This document shows, piece by piece, positions 8,392-17,772 of a stretch of DNA of 64,000 bases. The position numbers were made by a program, and so were the translations under genes. The number at the start of each line of letters is the position of its first letter. Within the stretch, counting starts at the first letter, position 1. The notes under the pieces are model-generated. The model ran no database searches. It saw only the letters and a list, made by a program, of their open reading frames with translations, and was not told where the DNA came from. Source of the DNA: Priestia megaterium (lineage in GTDB: Bacteria; Bacillota; Bacilli; Bacillales; Bacillaceae_H); contig NZ_CP085442.1 in the NCBI RefSeq assembly GCF_023824195.1, positions 2,146,001-2,210,000 on the forward strand. The letters run 5' to 3'.

Positions 8392-8689
8392 AAGAGGCTG
8401 TGACAAAATTAGTTGAAGGAAGATCCGAACGAGTTTGATTCTTGATGGGGAATCAAACTCGTTCGGATTTTTTTATGGTTAGGGTGAACGTAGGTTTCAC
8501 GTATGTAGTTGCTTCTAGCTGTTGATTGGAGGGCAAGGAGAAGACTCTTGCGGGAAAAGCGAAATAGGTGAGACCCCGCAGAAAGCGAAGGCTTGCACGG
8601 AAATCAACAGCAGTGTCACAAGCGATCTATACTTGCCCATTTATCCAATTTGTTCGTCCATTGATTTGGTTATGTCTCAATCTCTTTTT
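8391..8689 (+). repeat. Dispersed intergenic element, copy B (about 299 bp)
   Basis: It starts AAAGAGGCTGTGACAAA within the kinase stop codon. The terminator-like hairpin at 8422-8475 has arms ATCCGAACGAGTTTGATT and AATCAAACTCGTTCGGAT with a T-run. The core has outer arms CTGTTGATT and AATCAACAG enclosing GC-rich segments (GGAGGGCAAGGAGAAGACTC, GAGACCCCGCAG, AAAGCGAAGGCTTGCACGG). The tail is TTATGTCTCAATCTCTTTTT, an imperfect inverted match to the head. A short open frame inside it (8568-8756) has no ribosome binding site and is not counted. The remaining 220 bases before allB hold no clear feature. Confidence 0.8.
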
Positions 8690-8911
8690 AGTTAGTGAAA
8701 GTGACCAAATGAAAAAGAAAAGTTTAGACAAAATGGCGAGTGTGAAAATCAGATAATTCAGTTATATTTACTAGCGTAATAACCAGTCTATGTGGCAGGT
8801 TTCTTTACAAGGATAAAGACTTTTTAAAGGAAACAGTGCATGATAGAACAATAGCAGACTACTTCGTTTAATAAAAAGATGAAGTAATTAAGTAAAGGAG
8901 AGTTTGATAAC

Positions 8912-10276
8912 ATGTACGATTTAATTATTCGGGATGGTTCGGTCGTATTAGAAGACGAAATAGTAAAAGCGGATATAGGTATTAAAAAAGGAAAGATTGC
9001 AGAAATAGCGCAAGGTGTTAGCATACCAGCAAAAAAATACGTAGATGCTAAAGGCAAATATGTTCTGCCTGGAATGATTGATATTCACGTGCATTTTGAT
9101 GAACCGAGCCGAGGCCATTGGGAAGGGTTTGATTACGGTTCAGCATCTATGGCCGCAGGAGGCTGCACTACGTATTTTGATATGCCTTTAAACGGCGTTC
9201 CTCCTACCGTAACAGAAGCAGCGCTGTGGGAAAAGAAAAAGCTGGCTGATCAAAAGTCAGTAGTAGATTATGGTCTATGGGGAGGGTTGGTTCCTGGTAA
9301 TAAAGAAGAATTAGCCAAAATGGCTCATTCGGGTGTAATAGGTTTTAAAGCATTTATGTCAGAAGCCGGTTCTGAATTTGATTTCTCAGATGACCTCACA
9401 TTATACGAAGGAATGAAAGAGATTGCAAAACTAAATAAAGTGCTTGCCCTGCATGCTGAAAGAAATGACTTAATACAGCAGCTTGAAGAGGCTAAACAGA
9501 AGCAAAAGCAAACTGCTATTAAAGATTATTTGGAAACGCGACCTGTTGTAGCAGAAGTAAACGCAGTAAAGCAAGCGCTTGAGTACGGTGAAGAAACGGG
9601 ATGTCCGCTTCACTTTGTACACATTAGCAGCTATGAAGCAGTGCAGCTTATTACGGAAGCAAAGAAGAATGGAATGAACGTTACGCTGGAAACTTGTCCG
9701 CATTATTTACTTTTTACAGAGGAAGACTTTGAAGAAATTGGCGTAACGGCTAAGTGTGCACCTCCTCTTCGCAGCAGGAGTCAAAAAGAAAAATTATGGG
9801 CTTGTATTCAATCAGAGGAAGTAGATATGATTTCTTCGGATCATTCTCCTTGCCCGATTGAGTTAAAAACAGCTCATCAGAATGATTTATTTAAAGTTTG
9901 GGGTGGAATATCAGGCGGTCAATACTCTTTGCAAGCAATGATTAGTGAGGGAGCCATCACTAGAGGGATTTCTCTTTCTCACATTTCAAAGCTTGTATCA
10001 ACCAATCCTGCTAAACGATTCGGTTTATATCCTAAAAAAGGGAGCATTTTGCTAGGATCCGATGCGGATTTGGTTATCGTTGATCTGGATCAAACTGAAA
10101 AAGTGACAAAAGAAGGAATGGTTTTCAAACATAAGCACAGTATATATGAAGGAACGGTATTTAATAGCGTTATTTTAACTACCATTAATAGAGGAACGAT
10201 TGTATACAATAAAGAAGAAGGTGTGTTTCCTCTTCACAAAGGACAAATGGTAAACGGTGAATACGTAAAGTTGTAA
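8912..10276 (+). CDS. allB: Allantoinase
   Basis: A 454-residue cyclic amidohydrolase. Ring-opening of allantoin to allantoate is the expected reaction, a step in purine-ureide catabolism that releases nitrogen. The metal motif is HVH (H59, H61) in IDIHVHFDEP. The lysine expected to be carboxylated is in GFKAFMS (about residue 145), further His ligands are in LALHAE and HFVHIS, and the catalytic Asp is in SSDHSPCP. Length and motifs fit B. subtilis PucH rather than dihydropyrimidinase or dihydroorotase. The start follows AAAGGAG. It stands alone here, without the transport and allantoate genes often found with it. Confidence 0.88.
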   Translation: MYDLIIRDGSVVLEDEIVKADIGIKKGKIAEIAQGVSIPAKKYVDAKGKYVLPGMIDIHVHFDEPSRGHWEGFDYGSASMAAGGCTTYFDMPLNGVPPTVTEAALWEKKKLADQKSVVDYGLWGGLVPGNKEELAKMAHSGVIGFKAFMSEAGSEFDFSDDLTLYEGMKEIAKLNKVLALHAERNDLIQQLEEAKQKQKQTAIKDYLETRPVVAEVNAVKQALEYGEETGCPLHFVHISSYEAVQLITEAKKNGMNVTLETCPHYLLFTEEDFEEIGVTAKCAPPLRSRSQKEKLWACIQSEEVDMISSDHSPCPIELKTAHQNDLFKVWGGISGGQYSLQAMISEGAITRGISLSHISKLVSTNPAKRFGLYPKKGSILLGSDADLVIVDLDQTEKVTKEGMVFKHKHSIYEGTVFNSVILTTINRGTIVYNKEEGVFPLHKGQMVNGEYVKL

Positions 10277-10286
10277 GTACAGTGCA

Positions 10287-10325
10287 AAAAGAGGTAAAAA
10301 ATAAACCTTTTATCTCTTTTTTTAC
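10287..10325 (+). terminator. Terminator after allB
   Basis: AAAGAGGTAAAA pairs with TTTTATCTCTTT (one G-T pair) and is followed by a T-run. Confidence 0.75.
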
Positions 10326-10494
10326 ATAAAAAAATGAGGATGACTTATATTAAAGGTGCTACATAGACGAAAAAAGAGTATCTACTATAACAAAAGAGAC
10401 ATTTTTAAAGAAGCTTTTATTATTCTGAAAAAGTATATTTTCGGTTGAGGGAAGCATAATGAAAAAATAATAAAATTTCTTTTTTAATATAGAG

Positions 10495-10594
10495 AAAAAA
10501 TTCCCAAAAAGAAAAATATTATCTGATTGTATGAAAAGTAGATAATCAGATGCTTTGTAATCAAGGGTTTTGTATAAAAAAATTCCCAAAAAGA
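10495..10594. repeat. Pair of 18-bp direct repeats around a small dyad
   Basis: AAAAAATTCCCAAAAAGA occurs at 10495-10512 and again at 10577-10594. Between them lies the inverted pair ATCTGATT (10521) / AATCAGAT (10544). The stretch 10330-10680 is very AT-rich and non-coding. It may be a regulatory region for the peptide transporter, but no protein can be assigned. Confidence 0.4.
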
Positions 10595-10680
10595 TATTTT
10601 AAGAAAAGAAATCTTGATTTAAAGCTTTTTATAGGTGCAATTTTATAATGGAAAACCGTATTTTATGCACTCATTGTAAA

Positions 10681-10718
10681 ATTCTGATATTGACAGAATC
10701 ATTTTATAAGAATAAAAT
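10681..10718 (+). promoter_or_regulatory. Promoter of the peptide transporter with a dyad over the -35 box
   Basis: TTGACA (10690-10695), 17-base spacer, TAAAAT (10713-10718): near-consensus sigma-A. The -35 sits inside the inverted repeat ATTCTG (10681-10686) / CAGAAT (10694-10699), so a regulator binding the dyad would block RNA polymerase. The predicted start is near 10725. Confidence 0.65.
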
Positions 10719-10804
10719 TTTCTTGTTTCTATTTTTTTATATCATCATAATTTTTTGACAGTTTTGTCTATGGTGGTTTACGGTTGAAAGAGAGGTTAAG
10801 GAAT

Positions 10805-12295
10805 ATGTCGGTAGAGAGAGAAAAAGTGTATGAAACAGTTCCTCAAAAAGGATTCTTCGGACATCCTAAAGGGTTATTTACCTTGTTCTTTACAGAATTC
10901 TGGGAGCGTTTTTCATACTATGGAATGCGTGCGCTACTTGTATTGTACATGTACGATACAATTGCAAACGGTGGATTAGGAATGGAACAAGGAACCGCTT
11001 TAGCGATCTTTTCTATTTATGGTTCCCTTGTTTATATGTCTGGAATTATTGGCGGTTGGATTGCAGACCGCATTTTAGGTACGTCTAATACGGTGTTTTA
11101 CGGTGGTATATTTATTATGCTGGGGCATTTAGTGCTTGCGTTGCCAGCAGGTGTAACAGCGCTGTTTATTTCGATGTTCCTGATTATCATTGGAACAGGT
11201 TTATTAAAACCAAACGTTTCAAGCGTTGTTGGTGATATGTACAGTCCTACGGATAACCGTCGAGATGCTGGATTTAGTATCTTCTATATGGGTGTAAATG
11301 CAGGAGCATTTATCGCACCGCTAGTTGTTTCAACAGTAGGTGAAAAATATAATTATCACTTAGGTTTTGGAATCGCGGCAGTAGGAATGCTTTTAGGTCT
11401 AATTGTATTTATGGCTACACGAGGCAAAACTCTAGGTCGTGCAGGTAGACAAGTACCAAATCCTTTAAAACCAGAAGAACGCAAAAAAGTATTTGGTACT
11501 ATTGCACTTGTTGCAGTTGTACTTGCAATCTTTATTGTACTGACTTCTTTAGCGGGCATTTTAACAGTTGAAGGCGTTATTTTATTTGTAAGTATTTTAG
11601 CGATTGTTATTCCTATTATTTACTTTGTGGTTATGTATAAGAGTCCCAAGACAACAGCTGATGAGCGTTCACGCGTATTAGCTTATATCCCTCTTTTTAT
11701 TTCTGGAGTAATGTTCTGGGCAATTCAAGAGCAGGGGTCAACAATTTTAGCAACGTATGCAAAAGATCATACACAGCTAACGTATGGCGGCTTTAAAATT
11801 CCAGTTGGCTGGTTCCAATCGTTAAATCCGTTATTCATTATTATATTTGCACCAGTTTTTGCAGCACTTTGGGTGAAATTAGGAAACAGACAGCCTTCTA
11901 CACCAAAGAAGTTTTCATTAGGACTATTATTTGCAGGGCTTTCTTTCCTTGTCATGGTTATTCCAGCTAGTATTCATGGAAATGAAACGTTAGCGAGCCC
12001 GCTTTGGTTAGTGTTAAGCTTCTTCTTAGTTGTAGTTGGAGAGCTTTGTTTATCACCAGTAGGGTTATCAACTACAACAAAACTAGCACCTGCAGCGTTT
12101 TCTGCTCAAACGATGAGTTTATGGTTCTTAACAAGCGCAGCGGCGCAGGCAATCAATGCTCAGCTTGTTCAATACTATGAAAACATTTCGCAAGTTGTTT
12201 ATTTTGCTGCATTGGGCGGAGTGTCGGTCATTTTAGGTGTAATTGTGCTAATGATTTCGCCAAAAATTCAGCGTTTAATGAAAGGTGTTCAATAA
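10805..12295 (+). CDS. dtpT: Proton-dependent di/tripeptide transporter, POT/PTR2 family
   Basis: A 496-residue transporter with about 14 hydrophobic segments. The first helix carries FTEFWERFSYYGMRALLVLYM, the family's ExxERF motif needed for proton coupling, and the second signature FSIFYMGVNAGAFIAPL lies near residue 160. It matches L. lactis DtpT and B. subtilis YclF in length. It imports di- and tripeptides with H+. The ATG at 10805 fits better than an upstream in-frame TTG at 10784. Monocistronic, with its own promoter and terminator. Confidence 0.9.
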   Translation: MSVEREKVYETVPQKGFFGHPKGLFTLFFTEFWERFSYYGMRALLVLYMYDTIANGGLGMEQGTALAIFSIYGSLVYMSGIIGGWIADRILGTSNTVFYGGIFIMLGHLVLALPAGVTALFISMFLIIIGTGLLKPNVSSVVGDMYSPTDNRRDAGFSIFYMGVNAGAFIAPLVVSTVGEKYNYHLGFGIAAVGMLLGLIVFMATRGKTLGRAGRQVPNPLKPEERKKVFGTIALVAVVLAIFIVLTSLAGILTVEGVILFVSILAIVIPIIYFVVMYKSPKTTADERSRVLAYIPLFISGVMFWAIQEQGSTILATYAKDHTQLTYGGFKIPVGWFQSLNPLFIIIFAPVFAALWVKLGNRQPSTPKKFSLGLLFAGLSFLVMVIPASIHGNETLASPLWLVLSFFLVVVGELCLSPVGLSTTTKLAPAAFSAQTMSLWFLTSAAAQAINAQLVQYYENISQVVYFAALGGVSVILGVIVLMISPKIQRLMKGVQ

Positions 12296-12296
12296 G

Positions 12297-12324
12297 AAAA
12301 ACCGTCCTTAAGGACGGTTTTTTT
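12297..12324 (+). terminator. Terminator after dtpT
   Basis: The perfect palindrome AAAACCGTCC..GGACGGTTTT is followed by T7. It lies between convergent genes and may serve both. Confidence 0.9.
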
Positions 12325-12727
12325 ATGATTTATTTGAAAAAATATTCATGAAGGAGGCGTAGGTCTGATCGTCCTCACCCTCATAGAACGCAAGATTTAA
12401 AAGTCTGTTAAGTTCGTTTGTTGATTTTTCAGTTTCTGCAATAATTTGATGCATATGAGCAATCTTAGACATGGATCCGTTGCCATGAGCATTTTTGATT
12501 TGATTTAATGTTAAATGAAGCGATAAGACCTCTCGGCGAAGAGCTTGTCTTAATTCAGAGGAAGCAGGGATAAAAAAGCGTTTATAAAAATAACTGGCTT
12601 CTTCAAATACCAATTCTCCATTTTCTAGCTCTTTAGCCGCAATTTCTTTAATCTCTTGATCGTCTAATCGACTGGCCGCTTCTTCGATAAGAAATCCAAA
12701 AATAATAGCTGTATCTGGTTTTAACAT
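12323..12727 (-). CDS. Hypothetical all-helical protein, 134 residues
   Basis: Read on the minus strand from the ATG at 12727, which has GGAGG at good spacing; an upstream in-frame extension to 12799 lacks a ribosome binding site. The product starts MLKPDTAIIFGFLIEEAASRL, is predicted almost wholly helical, is rich in Glu, Leu and Lys, and has no signal peptide or membrane segment. I do not recognise a family. It is convergent with dtpT and divergent from maeA. Confidence 0.7.
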   Translation of the reverse strand: MLKPDTAIIFGFLIEEAASRLDDQEIKEIAAKELENGELVFEEASYFYKRFFIPASSELRQALRREVLSLHLTLNQIKNAHGNGSMSKIAHMHQIIAETEKSTNELNRLLNLAFYEGEDDQTYASFMNIFSNKS

Positions 12728-13046
12728 ACAATAACCTCCATTATTATAAAAAAGAACTATGTAGTTTATATGTATAGATAGAAAGGAAAAAATATTCATA
12801 GTAATTCACTAATCAGCATAGACAAAAAAATAAAAAATATTCTTTTATAGGTAAACTAAAATTATTTCAAAATAAATTTTTTATAATTAAACATTTTTTC
12901 CATATTAAAGGATTATTTTGGCTTTCAAAAAGAGATGAATAGAATAAAGAGGGTTCTTAGTCCTATATAAAAAGAAAATTGATAAAAGATATTAAATTCA
13001 GAAATTTCTACCTCTTTATAACTAAAAAATTGCTCTATTAAAATAG

Positions 13047-13075
13047 TTGACAGCAGAAATAGATAGGCATAAAAT
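13047..13075 (+). promoter_or_regulatory. Sigma-A promoter of maeA
   Basis: TTGACA (13047-13052), 17-base spacer, TAAAAT (13070-13075). A leader of about 140 nt follows, containing the pair TCAAATG (13085) / CATTTGA (13124) around a smaller hairpin. The upstream bases 12730-13040 are AT-rich with no gene seen. Confidence 0.7.
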
Positions 13076-13224
13076 ATACTATTGTCAAATGAATTAGCAA
13101 GCTATTCATAAAAAGTTAACGGACATTTGAATAATATGAGTAATATCCATATAAGGTATTAATTACTTAAATCTAACCAACTTGTATGCTTGTCATACAA
13201 GTCTACAGAAAGGAAGATAGTCGT

Positions 13225-14934
13225 ATGCGCAACGTATTTTTTGCAGATAATGAAACAATTGAAACGACTTTACGTGGGAAAGAAATTTTAGGAGCTCCAA
13301 TGTTAAACAAAGGAGTAGCTTTTACAAAAGAAGAGCGTAAAACGTTAGGATTAGAAGGTTTACTTCCTCCAATGACTTTAACTTTAGATGAGCAGGCAAA
13401 ACGTGCATATGAGCAATTTTTAGCTCAGGCAGATAACCTTGGTAAGAATGTGTATTTAAACGATTTACAGAACCGTAATGCTGTATTATTCTATCGTTTA
13501 TTGCAAGATCACTTAAAAGAAATGCTTCCAGTTGTTTATACACCAACAGTTGGACAAGCAATCCAAGAATACAGCCATGAATATCGCCGTCCGGGTGGCG
13601 TATACTTGTCAATCGATAATGTAGAAGGCATTGAAGAAGCTCTTAAAAATATCGATGCAAATAGTGAAGACATTGATTTAATGGTTATTACAGATTCAGA
13701 AAGTATTTTAGGAATTGGTGACTGGGGCGTTGGTGGTATTAATATTGCTATCGGTAAATTAGCCGTATACACAGCTGCAGCAGGAATCGATCCAAGCAGA
13801 GTACTTCCAGTTGTTCTTGATGTAGGAACAAACAACGAAAAATTATTAAATGATCCTCTATATATAGGAAACCGCCATGAACGTATCCGTGGTGAGCGCT
13901 ATGATAATTTCGTAGATCAATTCATTTCAAAATCTCTTGAAATATTCCCTAATGCACTGTTACACTGGGAAGATTTCGGTAATGTAAATGCTCGTAACAT
14001 TATTAACAAGTACGGAAAAGAAATTCTAACGTTTAATGATGATATCCAAGGAACAGGTGCTGTAACGCTTGCCGCTATTTTCTCAGCAGTTCAAGTGTCT
14101 AAAATGCCACTTCGTGACCACCGCGTTTTAATCTTTGGACCGGGTACAGCAGGTATCGGTATTGCAGATCAAGTTCGTGACGCAATGGTATTAGACGGTA
14201 TTACAGAAGAAGAAGCATACAAAAACTTCTGGGCAGTTGATTTCCGAGGCCTTTTAACAGATGACATGGACGACTTATTAGGTTTCCAAACTCCTTATGC
14301 ACGAAAAGCAGAAGAAGTAAAAGACTGGAACCGTGAAGAAGACAAAATTTCTCTTTTAGAAGTTGTCAGACAAGTTAAGCCGACAATCTTAATTGGTACT
14401 TCTGGCGTAGCAGGCGCATTCTCAGAAGAAATCGTAAAAGAAATGGCTAAGCATGTAGAACGCCCAGCTATTTTACCGATGTCAAATCCAACTCCGCTTG
14501 CGGAAGCTACTCCTGAAAACCTATTAAATTGGACAGAAGGAAAAGCGCTTGTAGCGACTGGAAGTCCGTTTGAACCAGTTAACTACGATGGTGTGGAATA
14601 TGAAATTGGTCAATCTAATAATGCTTTTGTTTTCCCAGGTCTTGGTCTTGGATCAATCGTGGTAAAAGCAGAAGTTATTACAGACAGCATGTTTGCAGCA
14701 TGTGCACACGCTGTAGCCCAAATGGTAGACAGCAGCAAACCAGGTGCTTCATTGCTACCACGCGTAGAAGAATTACGTGAAGTATCATATAACGTTGCTT
14801 TAGCGGTTGCTAACGCAGCAATTAAAGATGGCGTTGCAAAAGAAGTTCCAACAGATGTTAAAGCGGCAGTAAAAGCAGCAATGTGGGAACCAACATACAA
14901 AGAAATTAAAGCTTTAGAAACAGTAAATGCTTAA
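13225..14934 (+). CDS. maeA: NAD-dependent malic enzyme (malate to pyruvate + CO2)
   Basis: A 569-residue enzyme of the large malic-enzyme class. It has [29 protein letters not shown] split over residues about 95-125 (substrate Tyr and Arg), the metal-binding EDFGN (about 250) and FNDDIQGTG (about 270), and a Rossmann motif [11 protein letters not shown] (about 300). It oxidatively decarboxylates malate to pyruvate in the cytoplasm. The start at 13225 has AAAGGAAG upstream; an earlier in-frame ATG at 13186 lacks one. It is followed after a terminator by a malate-type transporter, giving an uptake-plus-catabolism pair. Confidence 0.93.
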   Translation: MRNVFFADNETIETTLRGKEILGAPMLNKGVAFTKEERKTLGLEGLLPPMTLTLDEQAKRAYEQFLAQADNLGKNVYLNDLQNRNAVLFYRLLQDHLKEMLPVVYTPTVGQAIQEYSHEYRRPGGVYLSIDNVEGIEEALKNIDANSEDIDLMVITDSESILGIGDWGVGGINIAIGKLAVYTAAAGIDPSRVLPVVLDVGTNNEKLLNDPLYIGNRHERIRGERYDNFVDQFISKSLEIFPNALLHWEDFGNVNARNIINKYGKEILTFNDDIQGTGAVTLAAIFSAVQVSKMPLRDHRVLIFGPGTAGIGIADQVRDAMVLDGITEEEAYKNFWAVDFRGLLTDDMDDLLGFQTPYARKAEEVKDWNREEDKISLLEVVRQVKPTILIGTSGVAGAFSEEIVKEMAKHVERPAILPMSNPTPLAEATPENLLNWTEGKALVATGSPFEPVNYDGVEYEIGQSNNAFVFPGLGLGSIVVKAEVITDSMFAACAHAVAQMVDSSKPGASLLPRVEELREVSYNVALAVANAAIKDGVAKEVPTDVKAAVKAAMWEPTYKEIKALETVNA

Positions 14935-14946
14935 TTTTTAGATAGA

Positions 14947-14986
14947 AAAAGCACAGCTTCTGAAAAAAGAAGCTGTGCTTTTTTTA
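14947..14986 (+). terminator. Terminator after maeA
   Basis: AAAAGCACAGCTTCT and its complement AGAAGCTGTGCTTTT are followed by T7. Confidence 0.9.
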
Positions 14987-15077
14987 GTTACAAAAAGAAT
15001 TCTTAAGTTACATAACGTATATAGTTTTTTAAAACTTGTGTATGATTCTCTATATTAGAACCACAGGGGGTTATGAG

Positions 15078-16421
15078 ATGAATACAGCACGTAAATTGGA
15101 AACGTTTACTCAAGATTCACAGCCTGAAAATAAGGGTTTTTGGAACCGAATCAACAATATTAAAGTGGGAGTTATTCCTCTGCCGCTATACATTTTACTT
15201 GCATTAATTGTATATGGCGCGGCCGTTTACAACGAGCTTCCTCCAGATATGATTGGCGGATTTGCGATTATTATGGTGATGGGAATGCTGCTTGGTGATT
15301 TAGGATTAAAAATTCCGATTTTAAAAGATATTGGCGGACCAGCTATTTTATCACTGCTTGTACCTTCCGTATTAGTTTTTTATAATGTTTTAAATCCCGC
15401 ATCTATGGAAGCGGTAACAACTTTGATGAAGACATCAAACTTTTTATACCTTTATATTTCTTGTTTAGTAGCCGGAAGTATCCTTGGTATGAACCGCAAA
15501 GTTTTAATTCAAGGCTTTACACGTATGTTCGTACCGCTTGTATTAGGTACGCTAGCCGCTGTAGCTGCAGGCGTAGCTGTTGGGATGTTATTTGGTTACG
15601 GAGCAAAACATACATTTTTCTATATTGTTGTACCAATTATTGGAGGAGGGATTGGTGAAGGTATTTTACCGCTTTCACTTGCTTATTCTCAAATTTTAGG
15701 TAGTTCAGCAGAATCTTTTGTGTCGCAAATGATTCCAGCTGCTGTTATTGGAAACATCGTTGCTATCGTATGTGCTGGCTTAATGAAACGTCTAGGAGAG
15801 AAAAAGCCAGAATTAACAGGTAATGGAGTTCTTGTGAAGACAAAAGGCGGAGATGGCATCTCAGAAGATACAAATATCAAGAAACCAGTGGATTTCTCGT
15901 TAATGGGCGCAGGTCTTTTAATTGCATGTAGTTTCTTTATTTTCGGAGGCTTAGCACATAAGTTTTTAGGAATTCCAGGTCCAGTTTTAATGATCGTAGC
16001 GGCAACGCTAGTAAAATGTTTACAAGTAATGCCTGCTAAAATGGAGCAAGGTGCTTATCATATGTACAAATTCATTTCTACGAGCTTAACATGGCCGTTA
16101 ATGGTAGGGCTAGGGATTTTGTATATTCCTCTTGAAGATGTAGTGAAAATTGTTACACCAGGTTATGTAGTCGTATGTGCAGCAGTTGTTATTGCTATGG
16201 TAGCAACGGGTTATTTTGTAGGTAAAATGATGAAAATGCATCCAGTGGATGCTGCAATTGTAACCGGCTGTCACAGCGGTTTAGGAGGTACGGGAGACGT
16301 AGCGATTTTATCAGCTTCCAATCGTATGTCACTTATGCCATTTGCTCAAGTAGCAACAAGACTTGGAGGCGCTTCCACTGTTATTTTAGCTACGCTTCTT
16401 ATGAAACTTTTAGGAGTATAA
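15078..16421 (+). CDS. maeN: 2-hydroxycarboxylate (malate/citrate) transporter, 2HCT family
   Basis: A 447-residue membrane protein with about 11 hydrophobic segments. It carries both GGxG-type re-entrant loops of the family: PIIGGGIGEGILPLS (about 195-210) and CHSGLGGTGDVAIL (about 400-413). Length and motifs match B. subtilis MaeN/CimH, which take up malate (or citrate) with Na+ or H+. The start at 15078 follows AGGGGG; an upstream in-frame TTG is unsupported. It lies just behind maeA, so imported malate would feed directly into the malic enzyme. Malate versus citrate preference cannot be told from sequence alone. Confidence 0.88.
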   Translation: MNTARKLETFTQDSQPENKGFWNRINNIKVGVIPLPLYILLALIVYGAAVYNELPPDMIGGFAIIMVMGMLLGDLGLKIPILKDIGGPAILSLLVPSVLVFYNVLNPASMEAVTTLMKTSNFLYLYISCLVAGSILGMNRKVLIQGFTRMFVPLVLGTLAAVAAGVAVGMLFGYGAKHTFFYIVVPIIGGGIGEGILPLSLAYSQILGSSAESFVSQMIPAAVIGNIVAIVCAGLMKRLGEKKPELTGNGVLVKTKGGDGISEDTNIKKPVDFSLMGAGLLIACSFFIFGGLAHKFLGIPGPVLMIVAATLVKCLQVMPAKMEQGAYHMYKFISTSLTWPLMVGLGILYIPLEDVVKIVTPGYVVVCAAVVIAMVATGYFVGKMMKMHPVDAAIVTGCHSGLGGTGDVAILSASNRMSLMPFAQVATRLGGASTVILATLLMKLLGV

Positions 16422-16430
16422 AATCAAAAC

Positions 16431-16467
16431 AAAAAAGCAGCTCGGTTCGTACGAGCTGCTTTTTTTG
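16431..16467. terminator. Bidirectional terminator between maeN and the HAD phosphatase
   Basis: AGCAGCTCG / CGAGCTGCT stem with A-run before and T-run after, placed between convergent genes. Confidence 0.88.
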
Positions 16468-16469
16468 TC

Positions 16470-17291
16470 TTATGAAACGCTAACAGGTTTTAAGATAAAT
16501 TCTTCCACAACTTTTGCCACACCGTCGTTCATGTTTGTATCTGTTACGTGGTTGGCTTTTTCTTTAATATCTTCAGGAGCATTTCCCATTGCTACGCCAA
16601 GTCCAGCAAATTCAATCATGGCAAGATCATTATAACTGTCGCCAATGGCAATCACTTCATCGCGTGTAATGCCAAGCTGTTGAATTAATAAGTGGAGACT
16701 TGTCCCTTTTGTGACGCCTTCTTCTGTAAATTCAAGGAAGTATGGTTTAGAGCGCATTACGCTTAGCTCTCCTTGAAGCTGCTTTTGAAGTTTCTTTTCA
16801 ACGTGAACCAGCATTTCCGGTTCTGCAAGCATGAGTACTTTTACAACAGGTTCTGTAACGGCATCAGTAAAAGATGAAACAACACGGATCGGCAGACCTG
16901 TAATGTCACTTTCAATATCCGTAAATTTATTTTCTACTTCGGTTATAATTTCATCTCCAACGTACGTATGAATTAAAACGCCTTCTTCGCGGCTAATATC
17001 GTCGAGACGTGCAACGGTTCTCGGAGATAATGTGCTGCTAAATAGCTCTTCATTTGTTAAGCAATTAATAATTTTCGCTCCGTTAAACGATAAAATAAAG
17101 CTTCCGTACTTTTCTAATTCTAGTTCTTTGGCGATGTGAACCATTCCGTAAGTTGGTCGGCCAGAAGCAAGTACAACTTTTACTCCCGATTCTTGCGCCT
17201 TCATTAATGCTTCTTTTGTGCGCGGAGAAATAGTGTGATCATCGCATAATAGTGTATCATCCAAATCTAAAACAATCATTTTGTAAGGCAT
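16470..17291 (-). CDS. HAD-superfamily (Cof-type) sugar-phosphate phosphatase
   Basis: A 273-residue enzyme with the nucleophile motif VLDLDDTLL (D9/D11), motif II LASGR (about 44), an inserted type IIB cap domain (about 85-190), a conserved Lys (about 195) and motif IV GDSYNDLAMIEFAG (about 217-230). Such Cof/YidA-type proteins dephosphorylate sugar phosphates or FMN-like metabolites in the cytoplasm, usually with broad specificity. The start at 17291 has AAGGGAA upstream. Convergent with maeN. Confidence 0.9.
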   Translation of the reverse strand: MPYKMIVLDLDDTLLCDDHTISPRTKEALMKAQESGVKVVLASGRPTYGMVHIAKELELEKYGSFILSFNGAKIINCLTNEELFSSTLSPRTVARLDDISREEGVLIHTYVGDEIITEVENKFTDIESDITGLPIRVVSSFTDAVTEPVVKVLMLAEPEMLVHVEKKLQKQLQGELSVMRSKPYFLEFTEEGVTKGTSLHLLIQQLGITRDEVIAIGDSYNDLAMIEFAGLGVAMGNAPEDIKEKANHVTDTNMNDGVAKVVEEFILKPVSVS

Positions 17292-17430
17292 ATTTGTAAA
17301 TTCCCTTCTTCTACTAGACTCATATCTTCATATGGTACTATAAAAAAACGTTTGATTCAATTTAATGATTTTTTGAAAAAAAGAAGCATGCGTATACTTT
17401 GTTTGAACTCCTTGTAAGTAGATGAAACAA

Positions 17431-17770
17431 AGAAATTGAGACATAACTAAATCACTCGAATCTATAGACGAACAAATGGGATAAATGATCTAGTATGGAT
17501 GACTTGTTACACCGCTGTTGATTTCCGTGCAAGACTTCGCTTTCCGCGGGCGACCGATGAGCCTCCTCGTCGCATACGCTCCTGCGGGGTCTCATCTGTT
17601 CCGCTTTTCCCGCAGGAGACTTCGCCTTGCTCTCCAATCACCAGCTAGAAGCAACTAAACACATGAAAGCTACGTTCATTTTAACAATAAAAAACACGAA
17701 CTAATAATCGAAAATTTTGATTGTTAGTTCGTATTTTACTTCGACTAAAATTCTTTTGTCCCAGCTTCTG
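17431..17770 (-). repeat. Dispersed intergenic element, copy C (about 340 bp, minus orientation)
   Basis: Read on the minus strand, it begins just after the ytmO stop codon with AGAAGCTGGGACAAAAG. It has a hairpin with arms ACGAACTAACAATC / GATTATTAGTTCGT, then the full GC-rich core (CTCCTGCGGG pairing with CCCCGCAGGAG; GATGAG pairing with CTCATC) and the tail TTAGTTATGTCTCAATTTCT. It is the longest copy and shares its hairpin type with copy D, not with A, B or E. A 61-codon frame within it (17452-17637) has no ribosome binding site and is not counted. Confidence 0.8.
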
Positions 17771-17772
17771 GA

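Noticed and set aside
8568..8756. 62-codon forward frame inside repeat copy B
   Set aside because: No ribosome binding site; it falls in the structured repeat and the equivalent region of the other copies is not kept open in frame.
10422..10440. CodY box upstream of the peptide transporter (ATTATTCTGAAAAA)
   Set aside because: Three mismatches to AATTTTCWGAAAAT in a very AT-rich region, so chance occurrence is likely.
17452..17637. 61-codon reverse frame inside repeat copy C
   Set aside because: Same repeat core, no ribosome binding site, not conserved in copies D or E.
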